Assembly: GCF_030730925.1 (NCBI RefSeq)
Contig: NZ_JAVAMB010000013.1
Span: forward strand, 1-64,000
Direction of reading: 5' to 3'
Source of the DNA: Flavobacterium sp. DG2-3
GTDB taxonomy: Bacteria; Bacteroidota; Bacteroidia; Flavobacteriales; Flavobacteriaceae
Length of the DNA: 64,000 nucleotides
Numbering within the stretch: the first letter of the stretch is position 1; each line of letters opens with the position of its first letter. Positions 16,793 through 23,527 of this stretch are shown here, one piece after another. Both the position numbers and the translations under genes were made by a program. The notes below the pieces were generated by a model, which was given only the letters and a program-made list of their open reading frames with translations, was not told where the DNA came from and ran no database searches.

Positions 16793-17626
16793 ATGCCAAA
16801 ATTAAATCAGTTTAAAACTCTTGTCCTTGATGAATTTGAAGAAGAGAAATTTCATCTTCCTCCGCATACTCATACGTATTACGAAATTATCTATATTAAA
16901 AAAGGAAGTGGCATTCATCATTTGAATAACAACTTATTACCCTACAAAGCAGGAGACTTATTTGTTATTTCGCCAGACGATGAACATTATTTTGATATAA
17001 AGAAAAGCACCCGTTTTATTTTTATCAAATTCACTGACAATTATTTCAACTCCAAACAGAATCTAACCTGCGATGAGTTTTTGGTGAATACTCCTGAAAG
17101 TTTCATGAGAGATAAAATCTTAAAAGAAACAGTTTTAAAATTTGATGAACCTTGCAAAACAATTTTAAGAAACACAGTCGAAAACATCGTAACCTATAAT
17201 CATTATATTGATGTTACATCTTCTCCAATTGTTTTCTATCAGATTCTTTCCATTTTTGGATTAATTAAAGAAACAATTCGAGGCATGAATCTGCAAATGA
17301 AATCGACCCATTTAGATAATGAGCAAATTGCCAATTATATTCACCAGAATATTTATCAGCCAAAATTGATTCAGGTAAAAGTAATTGCAGAACATTTTAA
17401 TATTGCTCAAACTTATTTTAGTGCTTATTTCAAGAGAACTTTCAGCATTAGTTATCGCGAATATATCCATAATTTGAGAATGGCTTTAATCGAAAAAAGA
17501 TTTCACAACAATCAATTGCCGATTAAACAAATTGCGTACGAATTTGGTTTTACAGACGAAAGTCACTTGACGAATTATTTCAAGAAACGTAAAAACATGA
17601 AACCTACTGATTTTAAGAAACTCTAG
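16793..17626 (+). CDS. AraC family transcriptional regulator of the adjacent MFS pump
   Basis: 277 residues. The N-terminal cupin domain has FHLPPHTHTYYEIIYIKKG (about 17-35) and YKAGDLFVISPDDEHYF (about 46-63), the usual sugar-sensor pattern with clustered His. The C-terminal HTH_18 region (about 180-276) includes VIAEHFNIAQTYFSAYFKR and IKQIAYEFGFTDESHLTNYF with the closing MKPTDFKK. It is divergent from the MFS transporter with a shared palindrome, which suggests local control of the pump. The effector is unknown; the cupin suggests a small sugar-like or aromatic molecule. Confidence 0.9.
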   Translation: MPKLNQFKTLVLDEFEEEKFHLPPHTHTYYEIIYIKKGSGIHHLNNNLLPYKAGDLFVISPDDEHYFDIKKSTRFIFIKFTDNYFNSKQNLTCDEFLVNTPESFMRDKILKETVLKFDEPCKTILRNTVENIVTYNHYIDVTSSPIVFYQILSIFGLIKETIRGMNLQMKSTHLDNEQIANYIHQNIYQPKLIQVKVIAEHFNIAQTYFSAYFKRTFSISYREYIHNLRMALIEKRFHNNQLPIKQIAYEFGFTDESHLTNYFKKRKNMKPTDFKKL

Positions 17627-17668
17627 TTAGCGAAATCTTAAAAAAAGTTTCTTCGAGTATTTTTTAAC

Positions 17669-17676
17669 TAAATTTG
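17669..17676 (+). promoter_or_regulatory. Candidate -7 box opening the copper island
   Basis: TAAATTTG matches TAnnTTTG. It puts the start of transcription near 17682, upstream of both possible starts of the Cys-rich protein. Confidence 0.45.
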
Positions 17677-17696
17677 TACTTCTAAAAATAATTTCT

Positions 17697-18056
17697 TTGA
17701 CCAAAAGAATCCACATAGTAATGCTTTTTCTAACACTGAGTTTCTTTTGGAACCCCGGTTACAGCCATGCATGCAATAGCGGACATCAAAAAGAAATTAG
17801 CACAAAAGAAGAAAACAGCTGTTCTAAAAAATGCTGTGAAAAGAAAACTTCGAAACAAGAAAAACACAATTGCGATGGAAAATGCCGTCATTCGGGCTGT
17901 ACTGCCTCTGCCTTGCAATTTGTCATTTTAACTTCAAATGATTTTGATTTACAAAAAGATGTTTTCAACTTTTTTTTAAAAAACACTATTTCATCCTACA
18001 GTAATTCAACTATTTCTTCTGGATTTACTTCTATTTGGCTAAAGCCGAAAATATAA
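17697..18056 (+). CDS. Secreted Cys-rich protein of a metal-handling island
   Basis: 119 residues if a TTG start at 17697 is used; ATG at 17721 (111 residues) is the alternative. I prefer TTG because it supplies the basic MTKR before the hydrophobic core of the signal peptide (ending in GYSHA, about 25). The mature part has CNSGH, then CSKKCC, CDGKC and HSGC, nine Cys with His within about 45 residues, consistent with soft-metal binding. The tail ends in ISSGFTSIWLKPKI, an ending I recall from a Bacteroidota family located in copper clusters. It precedes the DUF3347 gene by about 100 bp. Metal binding is inferred from composition and context. Confidence 0.75.
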   Translation: MTKRIHIVMLFLTLSFFWNPGYSHACNSGHQKEISTKEENSCSKKCCEKKTSKQEKHNCDGKCRHSGCTASALQFVILTSNDFDLQKDVFNFFLKNTISSYSNSTISSGFTSIWLKPKI

Positions 18057-18154
18057 TTATTGCATTTGTGACAGCCCATATTGGGTCTTTTTGAAATCAA
18101 CTTTTTTAATTAATTTTAAAGGGAAATTAAATCCTTTACCTAATATTATATACA

Positions 18155-18685
18155 ATGAAAAAATCAATCATAGCTTTAGCAACAGTCTTAACAGTATTAT
18201 TTAGCGCCAATACTATTCAAGCAAACACCACAAAATCAGAATCTGGAATAACCGAAATCGTTGATGCAAGTCAGCTTCAATCGGTTTATGATTCTTATTT
18301 TGCCGTAAAAGATGCACTTATAAAAAGCGACAGCAAATTGACTTCGGCGAAAGCTGCAACTTTATTGACTGCCATTACCGCTGTAAAAATGGATAAATTA
18401 AAAAGCAACGAACATACCGTTTGGATGAAAGTGGTTAAAAAATTAACTGCTGATGCTAAAAGTATTTCAGCAACAACAGATCTTAAAAAACAGCGCGAAA
18501 CCTTCAAATCACTATCTAAAAACACTTATGATTTGATAAAAGTTTCTAATCCAGATCAGCCAATTTACAAACAATACTGCCCAATGGCTGATGCTGATTG
18601 GTTAAGCAAAGAAAAATCGGTAAAAAACCCATATTACGGTTCTTCTATGCTGACTTGCGGAAATGTGGTAGAAACTATTAAATAA
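18155..18685 (+). CDS. DUF3347 periplasmic copper-handling protein
   Basis: 176 residues with signal peptide (about 1-23, ending TIQA). The mature region is mostly helical (SVYDSYFAVKDALIKSD, AKAATLLTAI) as in DUF3347. The C-terminal block has YCPMADADWLSKEKSVKNPYYG and SMLTCGNVVE (about 145-172), the Cys/Met-containing pattern also found in the C-terminal extension of CusB-type proteins. The domain is associated with periplasmic Cu(I)/Ag(I) handling. It lies in an island with CopA and a multicopper oxidase, supporting a copper role. Binding stoichiometry and partner are unknown. Confidence 0.85.
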   Translation: MKKSIIALATVLTVLFSANTIQANTTKSESGITEIVDASQLQSVYDSYFAVKDALIKSDSKLTSAKAATLLTAITAVKMDKLKSNEHTVWMKVVKKLTADAKSISATTDLKKQRETFKSLSKNTYDLIKVSNPDQPIYKQYCPMADADWLSKEKSVKNPYYGSSMLTCGNVVETIK

Positions 18686-18700
18686 TTCTTTGAAGATTTT

Positions 18701-18848
18701 TTAAACACATAGAATCATAGTTCTGAATGCTGAAAAAAGGCGTTTCACTTGCATCAATAATCATAGGCTTTACCTAAAGCTATGTGTGAAAAACTAGTTT
18801 TTTTAAATCCCTTTTATAAAGAAAAAATCTATGTTTCTATGTGTTTAA
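18701..18848. repeat. Dispersed hairpin-ended repeat, copy 1 (ctatgtttctatgtg family)
   Basis: About 148 bp. The ends are 20-bp inverted repeats, ttaaacacatagaatcatag and ctatgtttctatgtgtttaa, with one mismatch. The centre shares gcgtttcactt, ctatgtgtg and aaactagtttt with the copy at 23348-23480. It starts shortly after the DUF3347 stop codon and ends 24 bp before the HMA-AraC gene. It has no coding capacity. Confidence 0.8.
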
Positions 18849-18872
18849 TCATCATTTCATAAGTAAAAACAT

Positions 18873-19433
18873 ATGAAACTATACATCAAAAATATGGTGT
18901 GCAGCCGATGCATAATGGTGGTGAAGTCTGAGTTAGAACAACTCGGACTTCATCCTATTTCTGTTAATTTGGGAGAAGCTGAAATTGAAGAAGAAATCAA
19001 TGAAAATCAGAAAGATATTTTATTGAAGAATCTTCAATCTATTGGTTTTGATTTAATCGACGATAAAAAAACAAAAACCATCGAGAAAATAAAAAACCTG
19101 ATTGTCGATTTAGTTCACCACAAAAACAATGATCTAAAAATTAATCTTTCAGAATATTTGGCTGAAAACCTCAACCAAGATTATAATTCATTAAGCAATT
19201 TATTTTCTGAAGTTGAAAACACTACGATCGAAAAATATTTCATCAGCCAGAAAATTGAAAAAGTAAAAGAATTATTGATTTATGATGAACATTCGTTAAG
19301 CGAAATTGCAGATATTCTCAACTATAGCAACGTCGCACATTTGAGTAATCAATTCAAAAAAATTACGGGTTATACTCCTACTGGTTTTAAGCAATTAAAA
19401 GATAAAAACCGTATTCAGTTGGAGAATTTATAA
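18873..19433 (+). CDS. HMA-AraC fusion, candidate copper-sensing transcriptional regulator
   Basis: 186 residues. Residues 1-70 form a heavy-metal-associated fold opening MKLYIKNMVCSRC, with Met8 and the CxxC pair at Cys10 and Cys13, the same MxCxxC site used by CopZ and CopA to hold Cu(I). Residues about 85-182 are a complete AraC-type DNA-binding domain with EHSLSEIADILNYSNVAHLS and the closing GYTPTGFKQL. The fusion implies a cytoplasmic one-component sensor: copper on the HMA site alters DNA binding. Neighbours are DUF3347, CopA ATPase and multicopper oxidase, the expected targets. The domain reading is strong; copper rather than another soft metal is inferred. Confidence 0.85.
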   Translation: MKLYIKNMVCSRCIMVVKSELEQLGLHPISVNLGEAEIEEEINENQKDILLKNLQSIGFDLIDDKKTKTIEKIKNLIVDLVHHKNNDLKINLSEYLAENLNQDYNSLSNLFSEVENTTIEKYFISQKIEKVKELLIYDEHSLSEIADILNYSNVAHLSNQFKKITGYTPTGFKQLKDKNRIQLENL

Positions 19434-19661
19434 AAGTTTTTTAACCGTAAAGAACGCAGAGAGTTACGCAATCCCGATAGCTATCGGGAGCAAAGTTTTT
19501 TAAGCTTTGCGAACCTTTTTATTTTTATATTTTTCAACGCAAAGATTATAACTATAGCTCACGGTTTCAACCGTGGGTACATACAGAGTAGAAATTCGTT
19601 ACGTACCCAAGGTTGAAACCTTGGGCTATATTCATAAACGAAATTCTCAAAAAATAAATAA
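19434..19661. repeat. Composite repeat region: cgcaaag words, 18-bp palindrome, caaggtttcaaccttg element
   Basis: The gap between the HMA-AraC and toxin genes has no gene. It holds ttaaccgtaaag/gcaaag repeat words just after the HMA-AraC stop, the perfect palindrome tcccgatagctatcggga at 19472-19489, and a hairpin element at 19553-19630 that is described separately. Confidence 0.75.
19553..19630. repeat. Palindromic element, copy 1 (ggtttcaacc...ggttgaaacc family)
   Basis: The left arm tatagctcacggtttcaacc and gtgggtac faces the right arm gtacccaaggttgaaacctt and gggctata across about 20 nt. Each arm also holds a nested small palindrome (acggtttcaaccgt; aaggttgaaacctt). The same arrangement recurs at 20331-20424. 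It is non-coding and resembles REP/BIME-type sequences. Confidence 0.8.
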
Positions 19662-19690
19662 AAAAACGTGCTAATAATTAGCACGTTTTT
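19662..19690 (-). terminator. Intrinsic terminator of the toxin-antitoxin operon
   Basis: The 13-bp stem aaaaacgtgctaa/ttagcacgttttt has a 3-nt loop and T-run on both strands. It sits directly at the 3' end of the toxin gene. Confidence 0.85.
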
Positions 19691-19972
19691 CTATTTATCA
19701 TTATAATGTCCCATTGCAGAAATTACTACAACAGTTACAATTTCTTCCTCAACACTATAAATTAGTCTATCTTTTTTATTTATTTCTCTAGACCAAAATC
19801 CTGAAAATTGATATTTAAGAGCCTCAGGCTTTCCAATTCCTTCAAAAGGATGCTCCGCCAATTCTTCTAATATTTTTGCAATTTTCTTAATGCTCGCTTG
19901 ATTACCCGACTTAAGATGTTTTGCAATTTCTAATTGTGCCTCGGGAATTATTTCAATCCTAAACTTCCCCAT
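19691..19972 (-). CDS. Txe/YoeB-family toxin (RelE/ParE superfamily mRNA interferase)
   Basis: 93 residues, the usual size. IIPEAQLEIAKHLKSGNQ, HPFEGIGKPEALKYQFSGFWSREIN and DRLIYSVEEE match the YoeB family; GxGKPE, WSREI and the Arg/Tyr of DRLIY are family hallmarks, with a final GHYNDK resembling the C-terminal HY found in YoeB. Such toxins cleave mRNA in the ribosomal A site and stop growth when the antitoxin is lost. The gene overlaps the antitoxin by 25 bp, so the two are translationally coupled. It belongs to an accessory block of repeats within the copper island. Confidence 0.9.
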   Translation of the reverse strand: MGKFRIEIIPEAQLEIAKHLKSGNQASIKKIAKILEELAEHPFEGIGKPEALKYQFSGFWSREINKKDRLIYSVEEEIVTVVVISAMGHYNDK

Positions 19973-20178
19973 ATATCATTTGGATCAATTACTGTAGCTT
20001 TAGATTTTCCGCTTTTATAATCGGCATATCTTTTCTGAATTTCAGCAACAAATTCAGGATTGTATGGACTTTCTTCTTCCTCAATTTTTACACCTTTATT
20101 TGTTACAGCTAACAACTTTGCAAGTTCAAGCAATGTCTTTCCTGCTTTTGTACGCTCGTTTATCGTTATTGTTGTCAT
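19948..20178 (-). CDS. Antitoxin partner of the YoeB-like toxin
   Basis: 76 residues. The N-terminal MTTITINERTKAGKTLLELAKLLA forms a strand plus helix; the Pro/Glu/Tyr-rich C-terminal half (EEEESPYNPEFVAEIQKRYADYKSG) probably wraps the toxin. I recognise it as one of the small antitoxins that pair with YoeB-like toxins in Bacteroidota (DUF2683-like), not the classical Phd/YefM type. It is the first gene of the operon, as usual for autoregulated TA pairs, with a TAnnTTTG box at 20197-20204. Confidence 0.8.
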   Translation of the reverse strand: MTTITINERTKAGKTLLELAKLLAVTNKGVKIEEEESPYNPEFVAEIQKRYADYKSGKSKATVIDPNDIWGSLGLK

Positions 20179-20196
20179 AATCTTTTATTTATGAAA

Positions 20197-20204
20197 CAAA
20201 GATA
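20197..20204 (-). promoter_or_regulatory. Candidate -7 box of the toxin-antitoxin operon
   Basis: TATCTTTG on the minus strand, 18 bp upstream of the antitoxin ATG, with TTG at 20228-20230 as a possible -33 element at a 23-nt spacing. Confidence 0.5.
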
Positions 20205-20330
20205 CAAAAATCGTGCTGTTTTTATTACAATAAATTTTAATCGCAAAGGTTTATGCAAGGTTCGCAAAGATTTTTTTAAGCTTTTGCTAACCTTTTATTT
20301 TACATTTTTAATTAAACACAAAAATTATAA

Positions 20331-20424
20331 CCATACCCCAAGGTTTCAACCTTGGGTACGTGCAGGTAGGACATTCGTTATGACGAAATCGTTGTGTACC
20401 CAAGGTTGAAACCTTGGACCATGG
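20331..20424. repeat. Palindromic element, copy 2 (ggtttcaacc...ggttgaaacc family)
   Basis: The left arm ccatacccca then aggtttcaaccttgggtac mirrors the right arm gtacccaaggttgaaacctt then ggaccatgg. Between the arms is a short variable spacer that itself carries cgttatgacg. It is very similar to the copy at 19553-19630, but the nested palindromes here are caaggtttcaaccttg in both arms. Confidence 0.8.
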
Positions 20425-20804
20425 CCTTCTCTCAAAGCCGCAAAAGCGCAAAGTTTTGTTTCACGCAGATTTCGCAAATTACAGCAGATTTAATTTGATC
20501 TTTATTTTTAAAATCTATTCTTATTTGCTTAAATCATTTTAAATCTGCGTGAAACAAAACTTTGCGACTTCGCGTCTTTGCGCGATTAATTCAATCCAGT
20601 AAAAACTTTGGGAGTTTTTTAATTTCTTCAATAAATAAAAATCTTAGCGCTCTTTGCGTAACTCTCTGCGTGCTTTGCGGTTAAAAACATCCGCGTTTAA
20701 AAAATCACTATCTTAGTAAATCTTACAAATCATCCCCAAAATTATACAAACCGAACCCGCTAATAGTTCGGAAATTTGCATTGTAAACCAAAAAGAACAA
20801 AGCA

Positions 20805-23333
20805 ATGAAACATAAATATATAATTTCAGGAATGTCGTGCAACGGATGCCGAACCAAAGTAGAAAAGACTTTAAATGAAGTCGAAGGCGTTCAGGCAGAA
20901 GTAACATTAAATCCGCCAACAGCGACCATTACAATGGACGAACATATCCCAACAGAAAAATTTCAGGAAGTTTTAGCTGCTGCGGGAAATTATACAATTG
21001 AAATGGATTCTCCCAAAAATCACGGCGAAGCAGCTAAATCTTGCTGTTCAGGTCATAAAAAAGAAGAGCATTCACATCATAAAACAGAAACAAAAAAAGT
21101 ATATCAGCACAGTGCAAACGGTGTTTATTACTGTCCGATGCATTGCGAAGGCGATAAAACCTATAACAAACCAGGAGATTGTCCAGTATGCGGAATGGAT
21201 TTAGTGCCGCAGGTTACTGTTTCTGCGGCGCAATATACTTGTCCGATGCACCCTGAAATTGTTTCAGATGAACCAGGTGATTGTCCAATTTGCGGAATGG
21301 ATTTGGTTCCGATGCAAGCTTCAGACGAAGAAAATAAAACGTATACCGACTTATTGAAAAAAATGAAAATTGCGATCTTGTTTACAATTCCAATTTTTAT
21401 TATTTCAATGTCAGAAATGATTCCGAATAATCCTTTATATAATATAATGTCGATTGGAAAATGGAATTGGGTTCAATTTCTGTTTTCTCTTCCCGTGTTA
21501 TTTTATTCAGGGTGGATGTTTTTTGTTCGCGCCTACAAATCGATTGTAACTTGGAACTTAAACATGTTTACATTAATTGGAATTGGAACGAGCGTGGCTT
21601 TTATTTTTAGTTTGGTCGGAATGTTTTTTCCAGATATTTTTCCGCCTGAATTCAAATCGCACCACGGAACGATTCATTTGTATTTTGAAGCGGCAACGGT
21701 AATTATTACTTTGGTTTTATTGGGACAATTACTGGAAGCTAAAGCGCACGGACAAACTAACGGCGCGATAAAAGAATTATTGAAACTTGCTCCCACCGAA
21801 GCTACTTTAGTAGAAAATGGAGTTGACAAGACGATTTCTATTCACAACATTAAAAAAGGCGACTCGCTTCGTGTAAAACCTGGAGAAAAAATCCCAGTTG
21901 ACGGAAAAATAACTTCTGGCGAAAGCAGTATAGATGAATCGATGATTACAGGAGAGCCAATTCCTGCAGATAAAAAAACAGGAGATGCTGTAATTTCTGG
22001 AACAATCAACGGAACCAAATCTTTTGTGATGATTGCCGAGAAAGTAGGTTCAGAAACCATGCTATCACAAATTATCCAAATGGTAAACGATGCGAGCAGA
22101 TCTCGCGCTCCAATTCAGAAATTAGCCGATCGCGTTTCTAAATATTTTGTTCCGACTGTTGTAATTATTTCGGTTTTAACCTTTTTCCTTTGGGCAAAAT
22201 TTGGTCCAGAACCAGCTTACGTTTACGGATTAATTAATGCGATTGCCGTTTTAATTATCGCTTGTCCTTGCGCTTTAGGATTAGCAACTCCAATGTCGGT
22301 TATGGTTGGAGTTGGAAAAGGTGCGCAACAGGGAATTTTAATCAAAAATGCTGAAGCATTGGAAAACATGAATAAAATCGATGTTTTAATTACCGATAAA
22401 ACTGGAACTATTACGGAAGGAAAACCTTCTGTTGAAAAAATATTCGGTTCAAATAATGACGAAGATTTGCTGCTTCAAAACATTGCTTCGCTAAATCAGC
22501 ATAGCGAACATCCTTTGGCGCAGGCCATTGTCAATTTCGCGAAAGCTAAAAATATTTCGACAAAAGAAGTTCAAAACTTTGAAACTATTGCCGGAAAAGG
22601 TGTTTTAGGAACAATCGAAAACAAAAAAATCGCTTTAGGAAATAAAAAGCTGATGGATGAAATTGGTGCTTCTATTTCTGAAGATTTAGAAACTAAAGTT
22701 ATTGCCGAGCAAAATCTAGGAAAAACGGTTTCTTATATTTCTATTGAAAAAATGGTTTTAGGTTATGTAACGATTACCGATGCAATTAAAGAAAATAGCG
22801 TAAGAGCCATAAAAGAATTGATCGCTCAGGGCGTTGAAGTCATTATGCTAACGGGTGATAACAAAAACACAGCAAAAGCCGTTGCCGATCAGTTGCATTT
22901 GAGTTCGTTTAAAGCCGATTGTCTTCCAGAAGATAAACTAAAAGAAATAGAACGTCTTCAAGCTGAAGGAAAAATTGTGGCAATGGCGGGTGACGGAATC
23001 AACGATGCTCCGGCTTTGGCGCAATCCAATATCGGAGTTGCGATGGGAACGGGAACTGACGTAGCGATCGAAAGTGCCAAAATAACTTTGGTAAAAGGCG
23101 ATTTGCACGGAATTGTAAAAGCTAAAAACTTGAGTCACGCTGTAATGTCAAATATCAAACAAAATTTATTCTTTGCCTTTATTTATAATACACTGGGCGT
23201 ACCAATTGCAGCGGGAATTTTATATCCGTTTTTCGGAATTCTGCTTTCGCCAATGTTGGCAGCGGTTGCGATGAGTTTAAGTTCTGTTTCTGTAATTGTT
23301 AATGCTTTAAGATTGCGAAATCTAAAATTATAG
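20805..23333 (+). CDS. copA: Copper-translocating P1B-type ATPase
   Basis: 842 residues. An N-terminal HMA domain has GMSCNGC (Met10, Cys12, Cys15). Two heavy-metal-binding domains of the CPMH...GDCPxCGMDLVP type follow (about 107-133 and 143-170), linked by a His-rich stretch. The ATPase core has the membrane CPC (about 487-489), the phosphorylation site DKTGTITEG (about 530), the HP motif SEHPLA and GDGINDAPAL (about 729). These define a P1B-1 Cu(I)/Ag(I) exporter in the inner membrane. No close start alternative exists. It is followed by a repeat and a multicopper oxidase on the same strand; the HMA-AraC regulator upstream is a plausible controller. Two tandem heavy-metal-binding domains are a modest elaboration. 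Confidence 0.95.
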   Translation: MKHKYIISGMSCNGCRTKVEKTLNEVEGVQAEVTLNPPTATITMDEHIPTEKFQEVLAAAGNYTIEMDSPKNHGEAAKSCCSGHKKEEHSHHKTETKKVYQHSANGVYYCPMHCEGDKTYNKPGDCPVCGMDLVPQVTVSAAQYTCPMHPEIVSDEPGDCPICGMDLVPMQASDEENKTYTDLLKKMKIAILFTIPIFIISMSEMIPNNPLYNIMSIGKWNWVQFLFSLPVLFYSGWMFFVRAYKSIVTWNLNMFTLIGIGTSVAFIFSLVGMFFPDIFPPEFKSHHGTIHLYFEAATVIITLVLLGQLLEAKAHGQTNGAIKELLKLAPTEATLVENGVDKTISIHNIKKGDSLRVKPGEKIPVDGKITSGESSIDESMITGEPIPADKKTGDAVISGTINGTKSFVMIAEKVGSETMLSQIIQMVNDASRSRAPIQKLADRVSKYFVPTVVIISVLTFFLWAKFGPEPAYVYGLINAIAVLIIACPCALGLATPMSVMVGVGKGAQQGILIKNAEALENMNKIDVLITDKTGTITEGKPSVEKIFGSNNDEDLLLQNIASLNQHSEHPLAQAIVNFAKAKNISTKEVQNFETIAGKGVLGTIENKKIALGNKKLMDEIGASISEDLETKVIAEQNLGKTVSYISIEKMVLGYVTITDAIKENSVRAIKELIAQGVEVIMLTGDNKNTAKAVADQLHLSSFKADCLPEDKLKEIERLQAEGKIVAMAGDGINDAPALAQSNIGVAMGTGTDVAIESAKITLVKGDLHGIVKAKNLSHAVMSNIKQNLFFAFIYNTLGVPIAAGILYPFFGILLSPMLAAVAMSLSSVSVIVNALRLRNLKL

Positions 23334-23347
23334 GTTGGGGCGAATTA

Positions 23348-23480
23348 TTTAATAGAAACATAGTTTTGTATTGTGTGTAAAGACGTTTCACTTACATTAA
23401 TACACATAGCGCTATGTGTGGAAACTAGTTTCTTTTATTCTCTTTTTTAAAAATACAAATCTATGTTTCTATGTGTTAAA
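23348..23480. repeat. Dispersed hairpin-ended repeat, copy 2 (ctatgtttctatgtg family)
   Basis: Related to 18701-18848. The right end ctatgtttctatgtgttaaa pairs with a left end in which about four bases are missing (tttaatagaaacatag). The centre has the perfect palindrome cacatagcgctatgtg at 23403-23418, then aaactagtttctttta as in copy 1. It begins about 15 bp after the CopA stop codon. Confidence 0.8.
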
Positions 23481-23527
23481 ATTAAACTACGTTCAATTTC
23501 GCGCAAAAAACAAACTAACAATCTGAT

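Larger units (their letters stand above)
20179..20804. repeat. 626-bp gene-free block of nested inverted repeats
   Basis: No credible gene; a short frame at 20191-20409 runs through repeat words. Contents are: the TA promoter; cgcaaag words near 20240; the palindromic element at 20331-20424; a perfect 26-bp inverted repeat (20447-20472 with 20541-20566, reading cgcaaagttttgtttcac then gcagattt in the left arm); and ctttgcggttaa words up to 20690. The final part, with a weak leader, precedes the CopA ATPase. Confidence 0.8.

Noticed and set aside
20191..20409. 72-codon frame on the plus strand
   Set aside because: It runs through the TA promoter, repeat words and the palindromic element; no protein-like pattern and no ribosome-binding context.
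19553..20424. Insertion sequence ends
   Set aside because: The palindromes resemble IS ends but no transposase lies between them, only the toxin-antitoxin pair; a REP-like repeat is the better reading.
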